A stretch of 64,000 nt of DNA from an uncultured Eubacteriales bacterium (GCA_900542445.1 UQNN01000004.1:117954-181953), one strand, 5' to 3'; positions 7,795 through 18,478 are shown, counted from the stretch's first letter. Notes: generated from the sequence alone by a model not told the origin. Program-made: numbers and translations.

Positions 7795-8613
7795 ATGCGG
7801 TTGATTGCCTTTGGCGGGGACGAAAGAATGCGCGGGGCGCTGGCGGCCGCCGAGCAGGCGGGCTGGGAGACGCTGCACATCGAGCGGGAAGAAGATGTGG
7901 AAATGCCGCCCGTGGAGGCGGTGATGCTGCCATGGCCGAAGAGCTTTCGGGAGGATAAACTGGTTTCGGCTCAAGGGACGCTGACGCGGGAATCTGTGCT
8001 GGCGCGGATTCCGCCATGCCGCGCGGTGCTGGCGGGCGGCGACGTGGCGGACGAAGAGCTGCCGCATGCGGCGCAAATCGTTCGCCCGGAACAAAACGAA
8101 GCCTTTTTGCGAAAAAATGCGCGGCTGACGGCGGAGGGCGCGCTGGCGACGGTGATGCGGGTGAAAAAGCGGGCGCTGATGCGCGAAACGGCGCTGGTGA
8201 CAGGCTATGGACGGATCGGGCAGGAGATGACGGCGCGGCTCTGCGCGATGGGCATGTTCGTGATGGTCTGCGCGCGCAGCGAAAACCAGATGCACATGGC
8301 GCATGCGGCGGGCGCGCATCCCGTGCCGCTGGCGCAGATTGAAAAAGCATGCGGACAGGCGGATGTGATCATCAACACGATTCCGGCGCATGTACTCGGC
8401 GACGCGGCGCTGGAAGGCGTGCCGCGCGACACGCCGATCATCGAGCTGGCGAGCGCGCCCTACGGCCTGAACATGCAGAAAGCGGTGAAGCTGGGTTTGC
8501 GGGTCTGCGTAGAAAGCGGCCTGCCGGGGCGGTATGCGCCGCTGGACGCGGGAGAAGCGCTGTTTGACGCTCTGATATCGGCGATGACGAAGCGGGAGGG
8601 GAACGCGAAATGA
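7795..8613 (+). CDS. dpaA: Dipicolinate synthase subunit A
   Basis: With DpaB it oxidises dihydrodipicolinate to dipicolinic acid, the calcium chelator of the spore core, made in the mother cell. The N-terminal domain contains FGGDERM, and a Rossmann fold follows with TGYGRIGQEM near residue 139 for NAD(P). The late motif SAPYGLNMQKA and GLPGRYAP near the C-terminus are typical of SpoVFA. The second in-frame ATG at 7795 is chosen because GGGAGGG ends only one base before the first. The stop overlaps the dpaB start as ATGA. Confidence 0.92.
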   Translation: MRLIAFGGDERMRGALAAAEQAGWETLHIEREEDVEMPPVEAVMLPWPKSFREDKLVSAQGTLTRESVLARIPPCRAVLAGGDVADEELPHAAQIVRPEQNEAFLRKNARLTAEGALATVMRVKKRALMRETALVTGYGRIGQEMTARLCAMGMFVMVCARSENQMHMAHAAGAHPVPLAQIEKACGQADVIINTIPAHVLGDAALEGVPRDTPIIELASAPYGLNMQKAVKLGLRVCVESGLPGRYAPLDAGEALFDALISAMTKREGNAK

Positions 8614-9182
8614 GCGATATGACCATCGGATTTGCGATCACGGGATCGTTTTGCACATTTAAAGCGGTTTTTCCGCAGATGAATCTGCTGGTGGAGCACG
8701 GCTATCACGTTCTGCCGATCATGAGCGAGAACGTCTACACGACGGACACGCGTTTTGGCCGCGCGGCGGACTGGGTGGCGCAGGCGGAAGAAGTCTGCGG
8801 GGAAAAGGTGATTCACACGATTGCGCAGGCTGAGCCGATTGGGCCGAAGAAACTTCTGGATTTACTGATTCTCGCGCCATGCACGGGCAATACGCTGGGC
8901 AAGCTGGCCTGCGGCATATACGATACCGCGCCGACGCTGGCGGTGAAAAGCCACAGGCGCAACGGGCGGCCCGTGCTCATTGCGGTTTCGACGAACGACG
9001 CTTTGGCAGGCGCGGCGGCAGGCATCGGGCTGCTGATGAACCGGAAAGGGACGTACTTTGTGCCGTTTCAGCAGGATGATTTCCGCGCGAAGCCGACGAG
9101 CTGCGTAGCGGATTTCACGCAGATTCTTCCGGCGGCGGAAGCGGCCCTGGAGGGGCGGCAGCTGGAGCCGATGGTCTTTTGA
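8610..9182 (+). CDS. dpaB: Dipicolinate synthase subunit B
   Basis: Flavoprotein-fold partner of DpaA. The N-terminus is GFAITGSFCTFKA, the flavoprotein nucleotide-binding start, and the middle has LAPCTGNTLGKLACGIYDT with the conserved NT and ACGI features. PVLIAVSTNDAL and the C-terminal half match the SpoVFB pattern. ATG at 8610 overlaps the dpaA stop and is preceded by GGGAGGGGA. A new promoter follows 90 bases later, so the operon is two genes. Confidence 0.92.
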   Translation: MSDMTIGFAITGSFCTFKAVFPQMNLLVEHGYHVLPIMSENVYTTDTRFGRAADWVAQAEEVCGEKVIHTIAQAEPIGPKKLLDLLILAPCTGNTLGKLACGIYDTAPTLAVKSHRRNGRPVLIAVSTNDALAGAAAGIGLLMNRKGTYFVPFQQDDFRAKPTSCVADFTQILPAAEAALEGRQLEPMVF

Positions 9183-9269
9183 TGGGGAGTTTGAGGTTCT
9201 TGAATTTCCCACTTTTTTCGGATTGCGATACAATCCGATTGGGAAGAAAAGAAAGAGGCAATTCGTCTC

Positions 9270-9299
9270 TTTACAAAGCGATTTCTTTTCATGTACAAT
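9270..9299 (+). promoter_or_regulatory. Sigma-A-type promoter
   Basis: TTTACA, an 18-base spacer and TACAAT lie 22 bases before the ATG at 9322. Confidence 0.7.
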
Positions 9300-9321
9300 A
9301 GAGGGCAAGAGGTGATACGCC

Positions 9322-10497
9322 ATGAAACGCTTAACGCTGATTCTGATGATGCTGAGTTTTGCCGTTCCGACATGGGCGCTGGCAGAGCTTGAAATACACA
9401 TGGAGCAGAAAGAGGAAAACGGGCAGAGCTTGACTGTGTTTTCGGCAGAAGAAACGCAGACGGAGGAAAACACGCCTGCGCCCGATGCGACGCCGAATCC
9501 GGCTTTGCTGATGGCGAACGGGCTGATTGAATCGTGCTTTGAGCAGACGAAGGCGGCGCAGCTGACCCAGCGCGCAGGCGCGGAACTGGCGCAGAGCGGC
9601 GAGGTTTATACGGTGGGGAACGTCGTTTCGCTGATTCTGCGCTGGAACGGCACGCAGACAGACGGCACAGCGGGAAGCGCGGTGCGCGCGCTGGTGCTCG
9701 ACCGGACGACGGGCGAAGAAATCCGCCTGGAACAGCTGTTTAGCGACGCGGACGCGGCGTTTGATGCGATGGAAACGATCATTGAGAACGACGTGCTGTC
9801 TCAGCTGAGCGACTACATGGAATACAGCGAGCTTCTGCCGATGCCGCGCGGCAACTACGCCATCGACGCATACGGATTGACGGTGTTTTATCCGGATGAC
9901 AGCTATCGCTACTTTGACGAGCAGAGCGGCGCGGTGCAGTTTGCGTGGTATGAGCTGGCGGACTATATCGGCGAAGACAGCCCGGCGTATGCGTTGGCGC
10001 ACGGGCAAGGCGATATGAACGCGCTGGCCGATGCGGCCCAAGACGGCAGACTGCCAGGGCCGATGGAGCGCGCCGCCATTGGGCAGAAGCTCGGCGAAGT
10101 GCTTTCAGCTTACACGCTGCTGACCGATCCGGATTATACGAAGGATTCACAGGTGTATCTGTTTGAAGAGGCGGCGCTGCGCGGCTGGGCCGTGGAAATT
10201 CCCAAATACGCCGAAACCGATGAAGCGGATACGCCGATTTCCGCGATTCGCACCACGCGTGCGGACATCTGCGGGCTGACCATTGGAAAAACGACGAAAG
10301 ACGAGCTGATCGAGCGTCTCGGAGAGCCGAAAGAAACGCGGAGCTATGACGCGGACAGCGCCGCCGACCGCATGCTGGAGGCGGGCGAGAGCCTGTTCTT
10401 TGAATTGTCCGGCCGCATTTTGCAGGCGCACGTGAATGAAAACGGTGTGCTGAGCTGTCTGATTCTGCGCGACGCGATGCCCGAAGACCTTTACTGA
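9322..10497 (+). CDS. Secreted protein with DUF3298-like region
   Basis: A clear signal peptide (MKRLTLILMMLSFAVPTWALA) with an Ala-x-Ala-like cleavage point and no lipobox Cys suggests export and release. Residues 50-215 resemble the DUF3298/RsiV-like extracellular fold, with the pattern G-E-E-I-x-L-x-Q-L-F followed by an AF helix. The last 70 residues contain LTIGKTTKDELIERLGEPK, like the small repeat found in DUF4309-type secreted proteins. The gene has its own promoter and terminator. The role is unknown; the domain assignments are by eye. Confidence 0.65.
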   Translation: MKRLTLILMMLSFAVPTWALAELEIHMEQKEENGQSLTVFSAEETQTEENTPAPDATPNPALLMANGLIESCFEQTKAAQLTQRAGAELAQSGEVYTVGNVVSLILRWNGTQTDGTAGSAVRALVLDRTTGEEIRLEQLFSDADAAFDAMETIIENDVLSQLSDYMEYSELLPMPRGNYAIDAYGLTVFYPDDSYRYFDEQSGAVQFAWYELADYIGEDSPAYALAHGQGDMNALADAAQDGRLPGPMERAAIGQKLGEVLSAYTLLTDPDYTKDSQVYLFEEAALRGWAVEIPKYAETDEADTPISAIRTTRADICGLTIGKTTKDELIERLGEPKETRSYDADSAADRMLEAGESLFFELSGRILQAHVNENGVLSCLILRDAMPEDLY

Positions 10498-10518
10498 TTT
10501 TGCCAAACATGCTATAAT

Positions 10519-10553
10519 AATCTGCCTGACTATGCGCGGGCAGATTGTTTTTT
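10519..10553 (+). terminator. Terminator of the secreted protein gene
   Basis: AATCTGCC (10519-10526) pairs with GGCAGATT (10539-10546), followed by GTTTTTTT. Confidence 0.85.
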
Positions 10554-10605
10554 CAAAATAAAAAAAGAGAAACATGCTTGTAAAAACGAAATATAGATGA
10601 AATAA

Positions 10606-10668
10606 GGTGGGGGTTGGGGGCCTCAGGCCCCAAGCGGATTTGGGCGGCAGCCCGCCGCATCCCCGTTG
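10606..10668 (+). repeat. GC-rich intergenic palindromic repeat, copy 1
   Basis: Contains the nested palindromes GGGGCCTCAGGCCCC and GGGCGGCAGCCC joined by an AGCGGATTT-like linker. The same modules recur near 15.6, 21.6 and 25.1 kb, always outside well-defined genes. The copy ends at the ribosome-binding site of ftsK. Confidence 0.7.
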
Positions 10669-10680
10669 GAGGGAGAGAGA

Positions 10681-13600
10681 ATGGCGAAAAAGGCGGCTAA
10701 GGGCGCGGCGGCGAAGAAAAAGCGCACGGTTTCCGGCAGACGGGGCAAGCCGGGCAGAAAGAACAATCAGGGGACGGATACGCGCGGCGTTGTCGGCATT
10801 GTGGTGTTCTGCATCGGCTTTCTGGCGCTGCTGTGTCAGTTTATTCCGTCGGACGGCGGCTTTCTGAATCGATGCATGCTCGTCGTGCGCGGCCTGGGCG
10901 GCATGCTCTGCCTGCTGCTGCCGGTGGTGCTCTGCTGGACGGGCGCGGTGCTTGTCTTTTTCAGGGAGAAAAAGTGGAGTACAAGAACGCTGATTCTCGG
11001 CTCGCTGATTTTTCTGTTTGTGGAAGCCATGTTCCAGCTGTTCCGCATATCCGGCGTGAACGCGGCGCTGGCCGCGGACGGCGTGGAAGCGAATTACGGC
11101 GTGTTTCTGGTGCGCTCGTTTACGATGAGCTCGCTGGACTGCAAAGGCGGCGGCTTTATCGGCGCGCTGCTGGCGTGGCCGCTGTATAAGGCGCTGGACG
11201 TCTGGGGCGGCATGATCGTGCTCATCTTCGCGACGGCCATCGTGCTGATGGCGATGACGGGCTTCTCGTTTGGCGGCATCGGCATGCGGATTTCCGAATG
11301 GATCGACGATTTCCGCGTGGACATGCAGGAGCGCCGCGAGGAGAAAGACGCGCTGCGCGACGCACGGCAGGAGGAAGAACTGGAACGCGAGAACGCGCTG
11401 GCCATCGAGCGGCAGAAGCGGCGGCAGGAACGCCTGCAAAAGCAGAAGGAAGAGCAGGAAGCCGCAGCGAAAGAGGCGGCGGAACAGGAAAAGCGCCGAC
11501 AGCAGGAAGAAGAGATGCGCAGGGCGTTTGAGCCGGAAGAGCCAGATCAGGCCTCCGAACCGCCGAAAACCACACGGCGCAAGGAAAAGCCGACGCTCAC
11601 CGTGGTGCGCCCACAGGAAGACGAACGGACGGACGACCGCCCCGTGCTCACGAGCCGCCCGCCGAAAAGGAACGCCGCGCCGCGCAAGCGCAGAGAGATT
11701 TCCGACGGCGCGCAGCTCTACATCGAGCGGGACGACGAATTTACCCGCGCGCCCGTGGATGAACATGCGCCCACAACGCCGAGCCGCCGCAACAGCTTCA
11801 CAATGCAGGAAGCGGAAAGCGCTTTTCTCTACGGCATGAACGGCAGCCAGCCTACGCAAAGCGGCGCTTATCAACAGCAGACGGCAAGCTATGCGCCAAC
11901 CGACGCATACGGTCAGCCGACGGCGGGTTATACGCCGACCGACGCGTACAGTCAGCCGACGAACGGAGAACCGACTGTCGAGCCGGATGTGTCGGCGGAT
12001 GCTTACGCCGAGGAAGACGACGACGAGGAAAACTCTATCACCAATGCGAGAGCGGAAGGCGCGGACAGACCCATCGACGACAGCTATTTCCCGGATCCAT
12101 CCGAAGACGAAGAAGAGGACGAACCCGAAACGTCCGCAGCGAACGTCGAATACGACGACGGCGACGCGCTGGTGACGGCGGATGAATCTCACGACGAGCC
12201 GGAAGATGAGCCTGCGCCTGTGATGGGCGGCTCGTTTGGCGGCTGGCCGGGACAGAGCGCCCAGACGGCGGGCGGAAGCGTGCCTTCGAGCTATTCCGCG
12301 TCGGCCATCGACGCGGCCAGAGCGCGCGCGGAACGCAACGCGGGCTATCGGCCGCCACAGCACAATCCGACGGCAAACGATCGGACGGGCGCGCCGCAGA
12401 ACGTGGGGTATCCGGCAGGCGGCCAGCGTCCGGCACAGCCGCCTGTTCAGCCGCAGGGGCAGGACGTTTTGCAGGCGCAGCGGATGAATGAACAGCAGAC
12501 CGTCGTGCAGCTGCGCGGCAATCGGCTGGACGGAACGCCCATTGTCATGCCCGCCAAGGACGTGCACGAATCGCCGCAGACGGCGAAGGAGGAATACGTC
12601 TTCCCGCCGATCGATCTGCTGAACCAGAGCGGCACGGTGCAGGATCCCGATCAGCGCGCCAAGGACGAGGCGGGCGCGCGCAAGCTGCTCGGCACGCTGG
12701 AAAGCTTCGGCGTGCAGGCCAAGCTGCTGCACGTCACCCACGGCCCGGCCATCACGCGGTATGAACTCGCGCCCGCGCCGGGCGTGAAGGTATCGCGTAT
12801 TGTCGGTCTGGTGGACGATATCGCGCTGAATATGGCTTCCGACGGCGTGCGCATCGAAGCGCCGATTCCCGGCAAGCCCGCAGTCGGCATTGAAATCCCG
12901 AACCAGAAAATCGAGATGGTGTCGCTGCGCGACGTGCTGGAAAGCCCGGAGATGATGCGTGAGAAATCCCCGACGGCGGTTGCGCTGGGCAAGGGTATTT
13001 CCGGCGCGCCGGTCATCGCGGATATGGCGAAAATGCCGCACGTGCTGATTGCGGGCGCGACGGGTTCGGGCAAATCCGTCTGCATCAACACGATCATCAA
13101 CTCCATCATCTTCCGCGCCAAGCCGGAAGAGGTGAGGCTGATTCTCATCGACCCGAAGGTCGTCGAGCTTTCCGTTTACAACGGCATTCCGCACCTGCTT
13201 GTCCCGGTCGTGACTGATCCGAAGAAAGCGAGCGCGGCGCTGAGCTGGGCGGTTGTGGAGATGGAGCATCGCTACAAGCGGTTTGAGACGATGGGCGTGC
13301 GCGACATCCGCGGCTACAACAACGCCATCGGCCCGAACGAGGAACCGATGAGCAAGATCATCGTCATCATCGACGAGCTGGCCGATTTGATGATGGTCGC
13401 GCCGGGCGAGGTGGAAGAATCCATCTGCCGCCTGGCACAGCTGGCGCGCGCGGCGGGCATTCATCTGGTCATCGCGACGCAGAGACCGTCGGTCAACGTC
13501 ATCACGGGCGTGATCAAGGCGAACATTCCGAGCCGAATTGCGTTCGCGGTTTCCAGCCAGATCGACAGCCGCACGATTCTCGATTCCGGCGGCGCGGAAA

Positions 13601-14046
13601 AGCTGCTGGGCAAGGGCGATATGCTCTATGCGCCCCAGGGCGCGGGCAAGCCGACGCGCGTGCAGGGCTGCTTCGTCTCCGACGACGAGGTGCAGCGGAT
13701 CGTCGAGTTTGTGCGCGGCCGCCACAGCGCGGATTACAACGAGGACGTTATCGAGCAGATGAACACCGCCGCCGACGAGGACAGCAGCGCCTCTTCCGAC
13801 ACGCCGAGCGCGGGCGAACCGGTGGACGAGATGCTCGCCAAGGCCATCGAGCTGGCGGTGGACGCGGGGCAGGTTTCCATCAGCATGCTCCAGCGGCGTC
13901 TGCGCGTGGGCTATGCGCGCGCGGGGCGGCTGGTCGATGAAATGACGCTGCGTGGCATTACCGCCGAGGCCGAGGGTCCGACCAAGCCGCGAACCGTGCT
14001 CATTTCCCGCGAGGAATGGCGGCGCATGCAGGAAAATCAGGAGTAA
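10681..14046 (+). CDS. ftsK: DNA translocase FtsK/SpoIIIE
   Basis: Septal DNA pump that moves chromosome ends through the closing septum; in spore formers it also packs the forespore chromosome. The 1121-aa protein has about four membrane segments in residues 35-195, a coiled-coil basic/acidic stretch near 210-290, and a long disordered linker to about 620 that includes three copies of a PTDAY(G/S)QPT-like repeat. The motor has Walker A GATGSGKS near residue 790 and Walker B IIVIIDELADLMM near 900, and a winged-helix gamma domain (MLQRRLRVGYARAGRLVDEM) ends the protein. ATG follows GGAGGGAGAG. FtsK and SpoIIIE cannot be separated from sequence alone. Confidence 0.95.
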   Translation: MAKKAAKGAAAKKKRTVSGRRGKPGRKNNQGTDTRGVVGIVVFCIGFLALLCQFIPSDGGFLNRCMLVVRGLGGMLCLLLPVVLCWTGAVLVFFREKKWSTRTLILGSLIFLFVEAMFQLFRISGVNAALAADGVEANYGVFLVRSFTMSSLDCKGGGFIGALLAWPLYKALDVWGGMIVLIFATAIVLMAMTGFSFGGIGMRISEWIDDFRVDMQERREEKDALRDARQEEELERENALAIERQKRRQERLQKQKEEQEAAAKEAAEQEKRRQQEEEMRRAFEPEEPDQASEPPKTTRRKEKPTLTVVRPQEDERTDDRPVLTSRPPKRNAAPRKRREISDGAQLYIERDDEFTRAPVDEHAPTTPSRRNSFTMQEAESAFLYGMNGSQPTQSGAYQQQTASYAPTDAYGQPTAGYTPTDAYSQPTNGEPTVEPDVSADAYAEEDDDEENSITNARAEGADRPIDDSYFPDPSEDEEEDEPETSAANVEYDDGDALVTADESHDEPEDEPAPVMGGSFGGWPGQSAQTAGGSVPSSYSASAIDAARARAERNAGYRPPQHNPTANDRTGAPQNVGYPAGGQRPAQPPVQPQGQDVLQAQRMNEQQTVVQLRGNRLDGTPIVMPAKDVHESPQTAKEEYVFPPIDLLNQSGTVQDPDQRAKDEAGARKLLGTLESFGVQAKLLHVTHGPAITRYELAPAPGVKVSRIVGLVDDIALNMASDGVRIEAPIPGKPAVGIEIPNQKIEMVSLRDVLESPEMMREKSPTAVALGKGISGAPVIADMAKMPHVLIAGATGSGKSVCINTIINSIIFRAKPEEVRLILIDPKVVELSVYNGIPHLLVPVVTDPKKASAALSWAVVEMEHRYKRFETMGVRDIRGYNNAIGPNEEPMSKIIVIIDELADLMMVAPGEVEESICRLAQLARAAGIHLVIATQRPSVNVITGVIKANIPSRIAFAVSSQIDSRTILDSGGAEKLLGKGDMLYAPQGAGKPTRVQGCFVSDDEVQRIVEFVRGRHSADYNEDVIEQMNTAADEDSSASSDTPSAGEPVDEMLAKAIELAVDAGQVSISMLQRRLRVGYARAGRLVDEMTLRGITAEAEGPTKPRTVLISREEWRRMQENQE

Positions 14047-14050
14047 GAGC

Positions 14051-14153
14051 GAATAACTCCTTCAGTCAGCTTCGCTGACAGACCTTCGGCATTTCGCTTG
14101 CCTGCCTCCCACACTGTGGGCGGCAAACTGCACGCCCTCAAGGAGGGAGCCTG
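14051..14153 (-). repeat. MITE-like intergenic repeat, left copy
   Basis: On the minus strand it reads AGGCTCCCTCCTTGAGGG at one end and a GTCAGCGAAGCTGACTGAAGGAGT-type end, cut here to stay short. A 50-base insertion rich in CTGCC/GGCAG interrupts it. The right copy at 14228-14279 is in the opposite orientation. Confidence 0.6.
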
Positions 14154-14227
14154 ATTATATACGAAACTTGAAAAATTTTCGATTTGCGTTTAGAATACGA
14201 ATCGAAAGCAAAAGCAGATTAAACCAA

Positions 14228-14279
14228 AGGCTCCCTCTTAGAGGGAGCTGGCGCGGCGAAGCCGCGACTGAAGGAGTAA
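14228..14279 (+). repeat. MITE-like intergenic repeat, right copy
   Basis: Reads GGCTCCCTCTTAGAGGGAGC, then a second palindrome GCGGCGAAGCCGC, then ACTGAAGGAGT. Elements of this shape are common between genes in gut Clostridia such as Faecalibacterium and relatives (recalled, not searched). It forms two back-to-back hairpins. Confidence 0.65.
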
Positions 14280-14312
14280 ACTGAAGGAGCAAACACGAAA
14301 GGAAATACGATT

Positions 14313-15575
<1,263 letters not shown>

Positions 15576-15584
15576 CGTGAGACA

Positions 15585-15660
15585 CGTTGGGGACGTTGGG
15601 CTGCCGCCCAAACCTGCCTGAGGGACGAAGTAAGTCCTTCAGACTCCCTTCTTCGCTTTG
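15585..15660 (-). repeat. GC-rich intergenic palindromic repeat, copy 2
   Basis: On the minus strand it carries CAGGCAGGTTTGGGCGGCAG followed by CCCAACGT, the same string found on the plus strand at 21650-21675. It lies directly after the hisS stop. Confidence 0.7.
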
Positions 15661-15689
15661 CGCGTACAGCTCAAATTTTTAACTTCATG

Positions 15690-15775
15690 GATTGCGGCGC
15701 AATCCATAAAAGAGGAAAGTGCAGGAACCTCAGGTTCCTGCCGGGGCATGGGGCGGCGCCCCATCGCGCTCCCCA
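15690..15775 (+). repeat. GC-rich intergenic palindromic repeat, copy 3
   Basis: Holds CAGGAACCTCAGGTTCCTG, a perfect 9-bp-arm palindrome, followed by GGGGCGGCGCCCC. The first palindrome recurs near 25.05 kb. It ends at the ribosome-binding site of the next gene. Confidence 0.7.
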
Positions 15776-15788
15776 AGAAAGGAACTTT

Positions 15789-16232
15789 ATGACCAATAAA
15801 GGCGTTGTGACCGCCGTGAACGGCGATACCCTCACGGTGGCGTTTGAACGGCATGAAGCCTGCGGCGATTGCCACGCGTGCATGCACGGCAGTGAAAACT
15901 GCGCCAAGCATACCGTCAGCCTCAAGGGACGGGCGCAGGTCGGCGACATCATCGAAGTGGAAATGGATGATTCGCATGTGATGGAAGCTTCCGCGCTGGC
16001 GTATATGCTGCCGCTGGCGGGCTTTATTGTCGGCCTGGCCGCGGGCTGGGGCCTGACAAAGACGGGCGTGAAGATGAACGGCGAACTGCTGATGGCGCTG
16101 TGCGCGGTGATCGGCACGGCGGCGGCGTATTTCATCATGCGCGCCATTGACCCGAAGCTCTCCAAGGGTCGCTGGGAACAGAAAATCATCTCCGTCACCC
16201 ATCCGGAGGAGACGGAAAACAAACAGGCGTAA
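15789..16232 (+). CDS. SoxR-reducing system RseC family membrane protein
   Basis: Small membrane protein of the RseC/SoxC family (PF04246). The N-terminal part has a Cys cluster, CGDCHACMHGSENC near residues 24-37, which in relatives is linked to redox or Fe-S chemistry. Two hydrophobic segments follow at about residues 70-90 and 98-118, and the C-terminus is charged. ATG at 15789 follows GAAAGGA; a longer reading starts inside a repeat and is rejected. Thioredoxin lies 21 bases downstream, which supports a shared redox role. Confidence 0.75.
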   Translation: MTNKGVVTAVNGDTLTVAFERHEACGDCHACMHGSENCAKHTVSLKGRAQVGDIIEVEMDDSHVMEASALAYMLPLAGFIVGLAAGWGLTKTGVKMNGELLMALCAVIGTAAAYFIMRAIDPKLSKGRWEQKIISVTHPEETENKQA

Positions 16233-16253
16233 ACCGATAAGGAGGTTTTGACC

Positions 16254-16568
16254 ATGATTCTGCATTTTGACGAAAAGACGTTTGACGAGGCCGTGAACGG
16301 CGACAAGCCCGTGCTGGTGGATTTCTGGGCGACGTGGTGCGGCCCGTGCCGCATGATTGCCCCGGCGGTGGAAGAAGTGGCCGAGGATTTTGACGGCCGC
16401 GCCGTGGTCGGCAAGGTGGATGTGGATGAGCAGGCGGAGCTGGCGCGCCGGTTCGGCATCATGAGCATCCCGACGCTGATCGTGATGAAGGACGGCAAAG
16501 TGGTCGAGCAGGCGGTCGGCGCGCGCGGCAAAGCGGATATCGCCGCAATGCTGGAGCGCCATCTGTAA
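16254..16568 (+). CDS. trxA: Thioredoxin
   Basis: Cytoplasmic dithiol reductant of 104 aa. WATWCGPCRMIAP holds the WCGPC active site near residue 30, and the cis-Pro is in MSIPTLIVMKDG near residue 75. Asp in the buried DFW motif is present. The ATG at 16254 is preferred to a TTG two codons earlier because AGGAGG then sits eight bases away. It is the second gene of a likely operon with the RseC-like protein and is followed by a terminator. Confidence 0.95.
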   Translation: MILHFDEKTFDEAVNGDKPVLVDFWATWCGPCRMIAPAVEEVAEDFDGRAVVGKVDVDEQAELARRFGIMSIPTLIVMKDGKVVEQAVGARGKADIAAMLERHL

Positions 16569-16625
16569 GCGCGGAAAACGGCGTTTTTTTCGCCGGCCGC
16601 ATGAAAGCATAAAACCAGTTGATAG

Positions 16626-16661
16626 AGCGTTCGAAAAAAACGAACGCTTCTTTTCATTTTT
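16626..16661 (+). terminator. Terminator after trxA
   Basis: AGCGTTCG and CGAACGCT pair across a loop of seven A, followed by TCTTTTCATTTTT. Confidence 0.85.
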
Positions 16662-16674
16662 GGCAGGATAGACT

Positions 16675-16702
16675 TTGACAAGCAAAGGTTTTGTGCTATA
16701 AT
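16675..16702 (+). promoter_or_regulatory. Sigma-A-type promoter of rnjA
   Basis: Perfect TTGACA and TATAAT with a 16-base spacer; the leader before the TTG start is about 115 bases. Confidence 0.85.
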
Positions 16703-16825
16703 GAATCAGATAAGCTTGGGCGACCATACCTAAAGAATTGTTTGAATTTGAAAAGCCTGAGAACGAAAGAAAGGCTTTTGGAAGATGAAAATCAAAAGGA
16801 GAAGGCAGAAAGGAGGAGACGCAAG

Positions 16826-18478
16826 TTGGCAAAGCTGAGAATCATTCCGCTGGGCGGTCTGGGCGAGGTCGGCAAAAACATGACCGCCTTTGAATTCGGC
16901 GACGACATCGTTGTGGTGGACTGCGGCTCGATTTTCCCGCGGGCCGATATGCTCGGCATTGATCTTGTGATTCCGGATATCACGTATCTGGAACGCAACC
17001 GGGAGCGCGTGCGCGCCTATCTGTTCACCCACGGCCACGAGGATCATATCGGCGCGACGCCGTATGTGCTGCCGCGCGTACCCGCGCCTGTTTACGGCAC
17101 AAAGCTGACCTGTGCGCTCATACGCGGCAAGCTGGCGGAGCATAATATCGGCAACATCCAGTTTCATATCGTGAAGCCGAAGGATGTGATTCAGGCCGGC
17201 GCGTTTTCCGTGCAGTTTATCAAGGTGAGCCATTCGATCGCGGGCGCGGTGGCGATGGCGCTGACGTGTCCGGCGGGCACGGTGATTGTGACGGGCGACT
17301 TTAAGATCGATTACACGCCGATCGACGGCGAAGTGACCGATCTCAATACGCTGGCCGCGTGGGGAAGCCGCGGCGTGCTGGCGATGCTGGCGGAATCCAC
17401 GAACGTGGAGCGCCCCGGCTACACGATGAGCGAAAAGAAGATTGGTGAGACGTTCCACAACCTGTTTAAGGACGCGAAGGGGCGGATTATCATCGCGATG
17501 TTCGCCTCCAATCTGCACAGAATTCAGCAGGTGGTGGATAACTGCATCGAATTTGGGCGGAAAATCTGCTTTGTCGGTCGGAGCATGGTCAACGTGACCA
17601 AGCTGGCGATGGAGATCGGCGAACTGAAAATTCCACAGGACGTGTTCATCGACGTTGGCGATCTGGACTGCTATGCGGACAGCGAAATTGTGGTGCTGAC
17701 GACGGGCAGCCAGGGCGAGCCGATGAGCGGCCTGACCCGCATGGCCAACAGCGAACACCGCAAATTGCAGATTCGCCAGGGTGACACGGTGATCATTTCC
17801 GCGACGCCGATTCCGGGCAACGAAATCATGGTTTCCCGGATCATCGATCAGCTGTATCGCTGCGGCGCGAACGTGATTTACAACCGCATTGCCGACGTGC
17901 ATGTCTCCGGCCACGCATGCCAGGAGGAACTCAAACTCATGCACACGCTGGTGAAACCGAAATATTTCATCCCGGTGCACGGCGAATACCGCATGCTGCA
18001 CAGGCATGCGCAACTCGCACAGGAGCTTGGCATGCCGGAAGACAACGTCATCATTCTGGAAATGGGGCAGGCGCTCGAACTTTCCGAAGACGAAGCGAAT
18101 ATCACCGGTCCGATTCCGAACGGTTCGGTGATGGTGGATGGTCTCGGCGTGGGCGACGTGGGCAACGTGGTGCTGCGCGACAGAAAGCACCTCTCGCAGG
18201 ACGGCCTGATTATCGTGGTCGTCGGCGTGAGCAAGGAGACGGGGCAGGTCACCAGCGGGCCGGAACTCATCTCCCGCGGCTTTGTCTATGTGCGCGAAAA
18301 CGAGGAGCTGATCTCCGGCGCGAGAAACGTTGCGATGAACGTTTTGCAGCGGTATGACCGCATCGAGCAGAGCGACTGGACGAGCGTCAAGAACGGGATT
18401 AAGGACGAGATGCACAACTATCTGTTCGACCTCATCAAGCGCAATCCGATGATTCTGCCGATTATCATGGAGACGTAA
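16826..18478 (+). CDS. rnjA: Ribonuclease J
   Basis: Metallo-beta-lactamase-fold exo/endoribonuclease central to mRNA decay and rRNA maturation in Firmicutes. The zinc motif THGHEDHIGA is near residue 70, followed by the beta-CASP domain and the C-terminal dimerisation domain. The start is set at TTG 16826, with AGGAGG nine bases before it, giving LAKLRIIPLGGLGEVGKNM, the conserved beginning; the longer upstream reading would add a charged tail unlike the family. The 550-aa length is normal. Confidence 0.94.
   Translation: MAKLRIIPLGGLGEVGKNMTAFEFGDDIVVVDCGSIFPRADMLGIDLVIPDITYLERNRERVRAYLFTHGHEDHIGATPYVLPRVPAPVYGTKLTCALIRGKLAEHNIGNIQFHIVKPKDVIQAGAFSVQFIKVSHSIAGAVAMALTCPAGTVIVTGDFKIDYTPIDGEVTDLNTLAAWGSRGVLAMLAESTNVERPGYTMSEKKIGETFHNLFKDAKGRIIIAMFASNLHRIQQVVDNCIEFGRKICFVGRSMVNVTKLAMEIGELKIPQDVFIDVGDLDCYADSEIVVLTTGSQGEPMSGLTRMANSEHRKLQIRQGDTVIISATPIPGNEIMVSRIIDQLYRCGANVIYNRIADVHVSGHACQEELKLMHTLVKPKYFIPVHGEYRMLHRHAQLAQELGMPEDNVIILEMGQALELSEDEANITGPIPNGSVMVDGLGVGDVGNVVLRDRKHLSQDGLIIVVVGVSKETGQVTSGPELISRGFVYVRENEELISGARNVAMNVLQRYDRIEQSDWTSVKNGIKDEMHNYLFDLIKRNPMILPIIMET

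Noticed and set aside
10147..13725. 1192-codon open frame on the minus strand opposite ftsK
   Set aside because: It is the antisense shadow of a GC-rich gene: His/Arg-rich, with no motif, start site or ribosome-binding site, while the plus strand encodes a complete FtsK.
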